64,000 nucleotides of DNA from assembly GCF_029868385.1 (NCBI RefSeq), contig NZ_JARWNX010000056.1, forward strand, positions 62,001-126,000. Direction: 5' to 3'. Under the pieces are notes generated by a model. That model was given only the letters and a program-made list of their open reading frames with translations, had not been told where the DNA came from and did no database searches. This document shows, one piece after another, positions 58,889 to 64,000 of this stretch. This stretch comes from Nocardia cyriacigeorgica. GTDB lineage: Bacteria > Actinomycetota > Actinomycetes > Mycobacteriales > Mycobacteriaceae. The translations under genes and the position numbers were made by a program. Within the stretch, counting starts at the first letter, position 1, and each line of letters starts with the position of its first letter.

Positions 58889-61117
58889 ATGACGGACTCT
58901 CCCGCTATCACCGCGCTTTCTCGCACCGAGCAGGCCGCTCTCGGCAGCGGCGCCGATTTCTGGACCACGAAGGCGATCGGGCCGGTGCCCTCCATCATGC
59001 TGACCGACGGCCCGCACGGGGTGCGCAGGCAGGCCGGCGCCACCGATCATCTCGGGCTCGCGGCCAGCATGCCCGCCACCTGTTTCCCGCCCGCGGTCGG
59101 GCTCGGACAGAGCTGGGACCCGCAGCTGGTGCGCCGGGTCGGGGAGGCGCTCGGACGGGAGGCACGCGCCCTCGACGTCGATGTGCTGTTGGGGCCGGGG
59201 ATCAATATCAAACGTGATCCGCGCTGCGGGCGGGTCTTCGAGTACTACTCCGAGGACCCACTGCTCACCGGTACGCTCGGCGCGGCGTGGGTGCAGGGTG
59301 TGCAGGGCACCGGGGTGGGCGCTTCGCTCAAGCATTTCGCCGCCAACAACGCCGAACACGATCGGATGCGGTCGAGTTCGGATGTCGACGAGCGCCCGTT
59401 GCGGGAGATCTATCTGCGCGCGTTCGCCCATATCGTGCGCACCGCGCGGCCGTGGACGGTGATGTGCTCCTACAACCGGATCAACGGTGTGTACGCGTCG
59501 GAGAACCAGTGGCTGCTCACCGAGTTGTTGCGCGGGGAATGGGGTTTCGACGGCCTGGTGGTCAGCGATTGGGGTGCGGTCGCCGATCGGGTCGCCGCGG
59601 TCGCGGCGGGCCTGGATCTGGAGATGCCCGGCGGCAGCGGTGTGTCGGATGCGGCGGTGGTGGCGGCCGTCGAATCCGGTGCGCTCGACCCCGCCGCGGT
59701 CGAGGGGGCCGCGCAGCGGGTGGCCGCGCTGGCGGCGAGGGTGGTCGAGGGCCGCGCCGCGGCGACCGCGCCCCCGGATCTGGACGCTCATCATCGGCTG
59801 GCGCGTGCGGTGGCGGCGCGCTGTGTGGTGTTGTTGCGCAACGAAGGTGATCTGCTGCCGTTGAGCCAAGGGCGATCGCTGGCGGTGATCGGCGAGTTCG
59901 CGCAGTCGCCGCGTTATCAGGGTGGGGGTAGCTCGCATGTGAACCCGACCCGCGTCGACATCCCGCTCGCCGAGATCGAAGCCGCGGCCGCACCGGGACG
60001 GGTGCGGTATGCGCGCGGGTTCAGCACCGACGGCACCACCGATGACAGTGCGCGGGCCGAGGCGGTCACCGCGGCCGGGGACGCCGAGGTGGCGGTGGTG
60101 TTCCTCGGTCTGGGCGCGGGACAGGAATCGGAGGGTTTCGACCGCGACGACATCGAGGTGCCCGCCGATCAGCTCGCGCTGCTCGCCGAGATCGTGGCGG
60201 TGCAGCCGAACACCGTGGTGGTGCTGTCGCACGGCGGGGTGCTGCGGTTGGCGCCGGTGGCCGATCTCGCGCCTGCGATCGTCGACGGCGCGCTGCTCGG
60301 GCAGGCGGGCGGCGGCGCGCTCGCCGATGTCCTGTTCGGGCGGGTCAATCCGTCGGGGCGGCTCACCGAGACCGTGCCGATGCGCCTACAGGATGTGCCC
60401 GCCTACCTGAATTTCCCCGGCGAGAACTCCCATATCCGCTACGGCGAGGGCATCCACGTCGGCTACCGCTGGTACGACGCCCGTGATCTCGCGGTGTGCT
60501 ATCCGTTCGGGCACGGCCTGTCCTACACCAGCTTCGGCTACTCCGACCTGTCGGTCGAATCCGGCCAGGAGCAGCTCACCGTGCGGGTCACCGTCACCAA
60601 CACCGGCAGTCGTGGCGGTCGGGAGGTTGTGCAGATCTATACCGCGCTGCCCGAGTCGACGGTGAGCCGCCCACCGCGGGAACTGAAGGGTCATGCGGTC
60701 ACCGCGGAGTTGGCGCCCGGTGCGAGCGAACAGGTGTCGATCACGATCGACCGCGACGAGCTGGCCTATTGGGAAACCCGCATCGGTGACTGGATCGTCG
60801 AGGGCGGTGCGTATCAGGTGATGGCGGGTGCGTCCAGCCGTGACATCCGGGCCACCACACAGATCGAGGTGCCCGGTGATGACCTGCGGATTCCGATCAC
60901 GAAACAGTCCACGCTCGGTGAGGCGCTGGCGAATCCGGCGGCCGCGGCCGTGCTGGCCGATATGTTCGCCGGGATGACCGGCAACGGTGACGGACAGGCG
61001 CTCGGGGTCGACATGATGCGCATGCTCGCCTCCATCCCCTTGGACCGGCTCACCGGATTCGGTATGGCACCCGCCGATCTCGACACGCTGCTCACCGCGA
61101 CCGGCGACGACACCTGA
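58889..61117 (+). CDS. Glycoside hydrolase family 3 protein (beta-glucosidase-like)
   Basis: A 742-residue GH3 enzyme without a signal peptide, so cytoplasmic. The TIM-barrel half has PSIMLTDGPHGVRRQAG, GVGASLKHFAANNAEHDR and the nucleophile Asp in GLVVSDWGAVADR. The C-terminal half has a GH3_C domain (AVVFLGLGAGQESEGFDRDD) and an FnIII-like domain (VTVTNTGSRGGREVVQIY). It probably hydrolyses beta-glucosides imported from outside; the exact sugar is unknown. Start MTDSPAITALSRTEQ at 58889 follows GGAGC. Divergent from the antiporter gene. Confidence 0.92.
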   Translation: MTDSPAITALSRTEQAALGSGADFWTTKAIGPVPSIMLTDGPHGVRRQAGATDHLGLAASMPATCFPPAVGLGQSWDPQLVRRVGEALGREARALDVDVLLGPGINIKRDPRCGRVFEYYSEDPLLTGTLGAAWVQGVQGTGVGASLKHFAANNAEHDRMRSSSDVDERPLREIYLRAFAHIVRTARPWTVMCSYNRINGVYASENQWLLTELLRGEWGFDGLVVSDWGAVADRVAAVAAGLDLEMPGGSGVSDAAVVAAVESGALDPAAVEGAAQRVAALAARVVEGRAAATAPPDLDAHHRLARAVAARCVVLLRNEGDLLPLSQGRSLAVIGEFAQSPRYQGGGSSHVNPTRVDIPLAEIEAAAAPGRVRYARGFSTDGTTDDSARAEAVTAAGDAEVAVVFLGLGAGQESEGFDRDDIEVPADQLALLAEIVAVQPNTVVVLSHGGVLRLAPVADLAPAIVDGALLGQAGGGALADVLFGRVNPSGRLTETVPMRLQDVPAYLNFPGENSHIRYGEGIHVGYRWYDARDLAVCYPFGHGLSYTSFGYSDLSVESGQEQLTVRVTVTNTGSRGGREVVQIYTALPESTVSRPPRELKGHAVTAELAPGASEQVSITIDRDELAYWETRIGDWIVEGGAYQVMAGASSRDIRATTQIEVPGDDLRIPITKQSTLGEALANPAAAAVLADMFAGMTGNGDGQALGVDMMRMLASIPLDRLTGFGMAPADLDTLLTATGDDT

Positions 61118-61222
61118 TCCGCACGACTGGCCGAAAATCTCGATTTTATGGCCGTCAAGCATTGTCCGGCTCCGCGTACCGCGCCCTACGCTCGAACAAT
61201 TCGACGAGGCGACGGAGGCAGG

Positions 61223-62953
61223 ATGGCGTTCGACTACGACGTGCTGGTGATCGGTTCGGGTTTCGGCGGCAGCGTCACCGCGCTGCGGCTCACCGAGAAG
61301 GGCTACCGGGTGGGCGTGCTCGAAGCCGGGCGCCGCTTCGCCGACCACGAATTCGCCACCACCTCGTGGCAGGCGCGAAAGTTCCTGTGGGCGCCCCGGT
61401 TCGGTTGTTTCGGCATCCAACGGCTGACCCTGTTGAAGAACACCTTCATCATGAGCGGCGCCGGGGTGGGCGGCGGCTCACTGGTCTACGCCAACACCCT
61501 CTACGAACCACCCGCGGCGTTCTACACCGATAAGCAGTGGGCCGCGATCACCGACTGGCGCACCGAACTGGCCCCACACTACGACCAGGCCAAACGCATG
61601 CTCGGCGTCACCACCAACCCGGCCACCACACCCAGTGACCGGGTGCTGCGGGAAGTGGCCGAAGATCTGGGCATCGCCCACACCTACCGGCAGACACCGG
61701 TCGGGGTCCTGTTCGGCGGTGCGGGCGCGCGGCCGGGCGCGCAAGTGCCCGATCCGTACTTCGGTGGCGTCGGCCCCGCCCGCCGCACCTGCACCCACTG
61801 CGGGGAATGTATGACCGGATGCCGCCACAACGCCAAGAACACCCTGGTCAAGAACTATCTGTATCTGGCCGAGCAGGCGGGCGCCCAGGTGCACCCGTTG
61901 ACGACGGTGGTGGATGTGCGCCCGCGTCCCGGCGGCGGCTACACCGTGCGCACGCGCGGCACCGGCCGCTGGGTGCGCACGAACACGCGCGTGTTCACCG
62001 CCGAACAGGTGGTGTTCTCCGCGGCTGCGCTCGGCACCCAGAAACTGCTGCACGCCTTGCGTGATCGCGGATCCCTCCCGCATGTTTCGGCGCGGTTGGG
62101 TTATCTGTCGCGCACCAACTCCGAGGAACTGCTGTCGGTGCGCAGCCGCCGCGCCGACGCCGATTTCACCAAGGGCGTCGCCATCACCTCCTCCATCCAC
62201 CCCGACGCCCACACCCACATCGAGCCGGTGCGCTACGGCAAGGGCAGCAACGCACTCGCCGTGATCACCACCGCCATGGTCGGTGACAACGGCGTCGATC
62301 CGCGGTGGCGGCAATGGCTGCGGCAGTTGCGGCGCCACCGCCGCGATCTGCGCGCCATGCACGATCCGCGGCGGTGGTCCGAGCAGATGATCGGACTGCT
62401 GGTGATGCAGTCGGTGGACAACTCCATCACCACCTACACCACACGCGGCCTGTTCGGCCGGAAGATGACCACCCGACAGGGTGAGGGCAGCCCCAACCCC
62501 ACCTGGATTCCCATCGGTCACGAGGTCGCCGACCGGGTGGCCGACAAGATCGACGGCTTCCCCACCGGCGCCACCAGCAGCATCGTCGACATCCCGGCGA
62601 CAGGGCATTTCATCGGCGGTTGCGCCATCGGCGACTCCCCCGCCACCGGCGTCGTCGACCCGTACCACCGCCTCTACGGCCATCCGGGTCTGCACGTCAT
62701 CGACGGTTCCACCATCTCGGCCAATCTCGGCGTCAACCCATCGCTGACCATCACCGCCCAGGCCGAACGCGCGATCGCACTGTGGCCCAACAAGGGCGAG
62801 CCCGATCCGCGGCCCGCGCTGGGCGCACCGTATCGGCGACTGACCCCGATCGCGCCGGTGGCCCCGGTGGTGCCCGCGCAGGCGCCGGCCGCGCTGCGGT
62901 TGCCGATCATCGAGATCTCGGGCGGGCAGGCTCTGGCCGAGCACGACAGCTGA
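61223..62953 (+). CDS. GMC oxidoreductase, ChoD-like (putative cholesterol oxidase)
   Basis: A 576-residue flavoprotein. The FAD motif VLVIGSGFGGSVTALRL is at the N-terminus and the GMC end TGHFIGGCAIGD, then NLGVNPSLTITAQAERAIA. A cysteine-rich insert, RRTCTHCGECMTGCRHNAK, resembles a ferredoxin-type site and is a mark of the Rv3409c/ChoD group. The length is close to that protein (578). Annotated cholesterol oxidases of this branch have uncertain activity, so the substrate is open. ATG at 61223 follows GGAGGCAGG. It is followed by the DMT transporter gene after 111 bases. Confidence 0.88.
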   Translation: MAFDYDVLVIGSGFGGSVTALRLTEKGYRVGVLEAGRRFADHEFATTSWQARKFLWAPRFGCFGIQRLTLLKNTFIMSGAGVGGGSLVYANTLYEPPAAFYTDKQWAAITDWRTELAPHYDQAKRMLGVTTNPATTPSDRVLREVAEDLGIAHTYRQTPVGVLFGGAGARPGAQVPDPYFGGVGPARRTCTHCGECMTGCRHNAKNTLVKNYLYLAEQAGAQVHPLTTVVDVRPRPGGGYTVRTRGTGRWVRTNTRVFTAEQVVFSAAALGTQKLLHALRDRGSLPHVSARLGYLSRTNSEELLSVRSRRADADFTKGVAITSSIHPDAHTHIEPVRYGKGSNALAVITTAMVGDNGVDPRWRQWLRQLRRHRRDLRAMHDPRRWSEQMIGLLVMQSVDNSITTYTTRGLFGRKMTTRQGEGSPNPTWIPIGHEVADRVADKIDGFPTGATSSIVDIPATGHFIGGCAIGDSPATGVVDPYHRLYGHPGLHVIDGSTISANLGVNPSLTITAQAERAIALWPNKGEPDPRPALGAPYRRLTPIAPVAPVVPAQAPAALRLPIIEISGGQALAEHDS

Positions 62954-63064
62954 CCGTTGCGGGCCGGAGGCGCTTCAGCGCCCGCCACGCCGAGGTCGAT
63001 GGGCGGGCGCGGCCCCGCGCGTTGTTCTCGCCCCGAGCGGTCCTCGGGCGGCACACTGGTCCGG

Positions 63065-63937
63065 GTGGACAACGTCTCGGTGGCCGCGGTGGTGTGCGCG
63101 TTCATCGCCGCGCTGGGGTTCGCCGTCGCCGCGGTCGCGCAGCAGCGGGCGGCCGCCGAGGTGCCGGCCGGGCAGGCCCTTCTCGCCGGTCTGATGCGTA
63201 GTCCCCGCTGGTGGGCGGGGATCATCGGTGACGGCGGCGCGTTCGTCTTCCAGATCGTGGCGCTGGCGCTGGGTTCGGTGCTGGTCGTGCAGCCCATCCT
63301 GGTGACCTCCCTGGTGTTCGCGCTGCCACTGGCCGCCCACTACAACCGGGTGCCGGTCACCCGGACCGCGTGGGCGCATGCGGGCGCGCTGTCGATCGCG
63401 CTGGCGTGTTTCCTGGTGGTCGGCGACCCGTCGGAGGGGGTGCGCGATGCGCCGTGGGCGCAGTGGATGGGCCCGCTGTCGCTGGTGTTCGGGCTGGCGG
63501 TCGCTGCGGTGGTGGCCGCGCTGCTGGTGCGGGTCACGGCGCTGCGGGCGATGCTGCTCGGTGCGGCCGCCGGTCTGCTGTTCGGTGTGTCGGCCGCGCT
63601 CACCCAGCACGTGGTGGAACTGTTCGGCGACGGGATCGGCGCGGCGCTGAGCGGTTGGGAGCCCTACACCATGGTCGGCGCGGGCCTGGTCGGGTTGTAT
63701 CTGCAACAGCGTGCCTATCAGATCGGTGCGCTGTCGGCGTCGCTGCCTGCGTTCACCGTGGCCGAACCGCTGGGCGCGATGTTCCTCGGTCTCACCGTCC
63801 TCGAGGAACGACTCGACACGGGACCGGCCGGGATCGCCGTGGTGCTGGCGTCGGTCGTGGTGATGTGTATTGCGGCAGTGCAGCTTTCCCGCGTCCAGGC
63901 GCGAAGCACCGCACCCGCACCCGAACGTGTCGGTTGA
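63065..63937 (+). CDS. DMT/EamA-like transporter
   Basis: A 290-residue membrane protein with about nine to ten hydrophobic segments in two related halves (AAVVCAFIAALGFAVAAVAQ, FQIVALALGSVLVVQPILVT and GPLSLVFGLAVAAVVAALLV, AFTVAEPLGAMFLGLTVLEE). The AEP/EERL patterns fit the drug/metabolite transporter superfamily; a NIPA-like magnesium-transporter branch is possible. GTG at 63065 is chosen over an extended in-frame start that is hydrophilic and arginine-rich. Substrate unknown. It is in line with the ChoD-like gene but separated by 111 bases with a small hairpin (62969-62982). Confidence 0.8.
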   Translation: MDNVSVAAVVCAFIAALGFAVAAVAQQRAAAEVPAGQALLAGLMRSPRWWAGIIGDGGAFVFQIVALALGSVLVVQPILVTSLVFALPLAAHYNRVPVTRTAWAHAGALSIALACFLVVGDPSEGVRDAPWAQWMGPLSLVFGLAVAAVVAALLVRVTALRAMLLGAAAGLLFGVSAALTQHVVELFGDGIGAALSGWEPYTMVGAGLVGLYLQQRAYQIGALSASLPAFTVAEPLGAMFLGLTVLEERLDTGPAGIAVVLASVVVMCIAAVQLSRVQARSTAPAPERVG

Positions 63938-64000
63938 GCGGCGCCTCCGCCCTTTGTTCGACTCGGCCGCTGGGCCGATTGGACTGACCGCCGTCTTGCC
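63938..64000. other. Right end of the window
   Basis: These last 63 bases hold no complete gene or element that I can support. Confidence 0.5.

Noticed and set aside
1..64000. Insertion sequences, prophage or integrase genes
   Set aside because: No transposase or integrase motif or flanking inverted-repeat pair was recognised, although the two insertion regions suggest past gene gain.

Overview
This window is about 70% G+C, with GTG/TTG starts, many ATGA overlaps and several leaderless-looking promoters. It looks like the chromosome of a mycolic-acid actinobacterium (Mycobacteriales), most likely Nocardia or a close relative. Supporting evidence is a mycothiol ligase (MshC), a fused HadA/HadB dehydratase, an MTB12-like lipoprotein beside an MmpL-like transporter, a DivI1A-repeat protein, and a backbone that follows the Mycobacterium tuberculosis Rv2130c-Rv2141c order (mshC, SCO1664-like, DUF3090, phosphatase, uppP, lppL, pyrD, PEBP, M20). 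The genus call is inference.

Left edge (1-7.5 kb, minus strand): one tightly overlapping operon encodes a trypsin-like/VMAP protein, a MoxR AAA ATPase, a SAV_2336/vWA-like TPR protein, a ClC chloride channel and a HExxH peptide-hydroxylase that runs off the window. A 55-codon FxsA-like RiPP precursor sits inside the 3' end of the ClC reading frame. It has its own ribosome site, an upstream low-GC segment with an inverted repeat, and a GTGA overlap with the HExxH gene. This is the most interesting system in the window.

7.8-20.2 kb: glycerol catabolism (glpD-glpK, diverging from an IclR regulator with a second glpK), a secreted lipase, a thioesterase, a tandem DivI1A protein, two TetR regulators (one with a 12-bp-arm operator and an enoyl-CoA hydratase partner) and an AraC regulator.

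20.4-29.5 kb: an iron-regulated-looking heme ABC importer (hmuTUV), an aldo/keto reductase that appears to lack two catalytic residues, then the conserved uppP-phosphatase-DUF3090-SCO1664-mshC block.

29.5-34.7 kb: material absent from the M. tuberculosis order. It holds an F420-type DUF385 protein, a gene remnant, a TetR, a membrane protein, and an operon of an unknown protein, an MTB12-like lipoprotein and an MMPL transporter. The backbone resumes with lppL-DUF5703-pyrD (34.8-37.2 kb).

37.2-43.6 kb: a second insertion carries an apparent PfkB-fold pseudokinase with an N-terminal helical domain behind three exact 20-bp-spaced direct repeats, a TTG-start GTP cyclohydrolase II, an acyl-CoA synthetase, and a deletion scar where a WYL regulator and a SnoaL-like gene have both lost their 5' ends. 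PEBP and M20 genes then close the conserved block.

45.8-64 kb: an orphan Eco57I/TaqI-type DNA methylase, an HxlR-controlled imine-reductase-like enzyme, glutamate dehydrogenase, fused HadAB, a sirtuin, an ankyrin lipoprotein and a deaminase sharing GGTATACC operators near a GntR/FCD regulator, a Na+/H+ antiporter, a GH3 glycosidase, a ChoD-like GMC oxidoreductase and a DMT transporter. No rRNA, tRNA, CRISPR array, insertion sequence or prophage was recognised.
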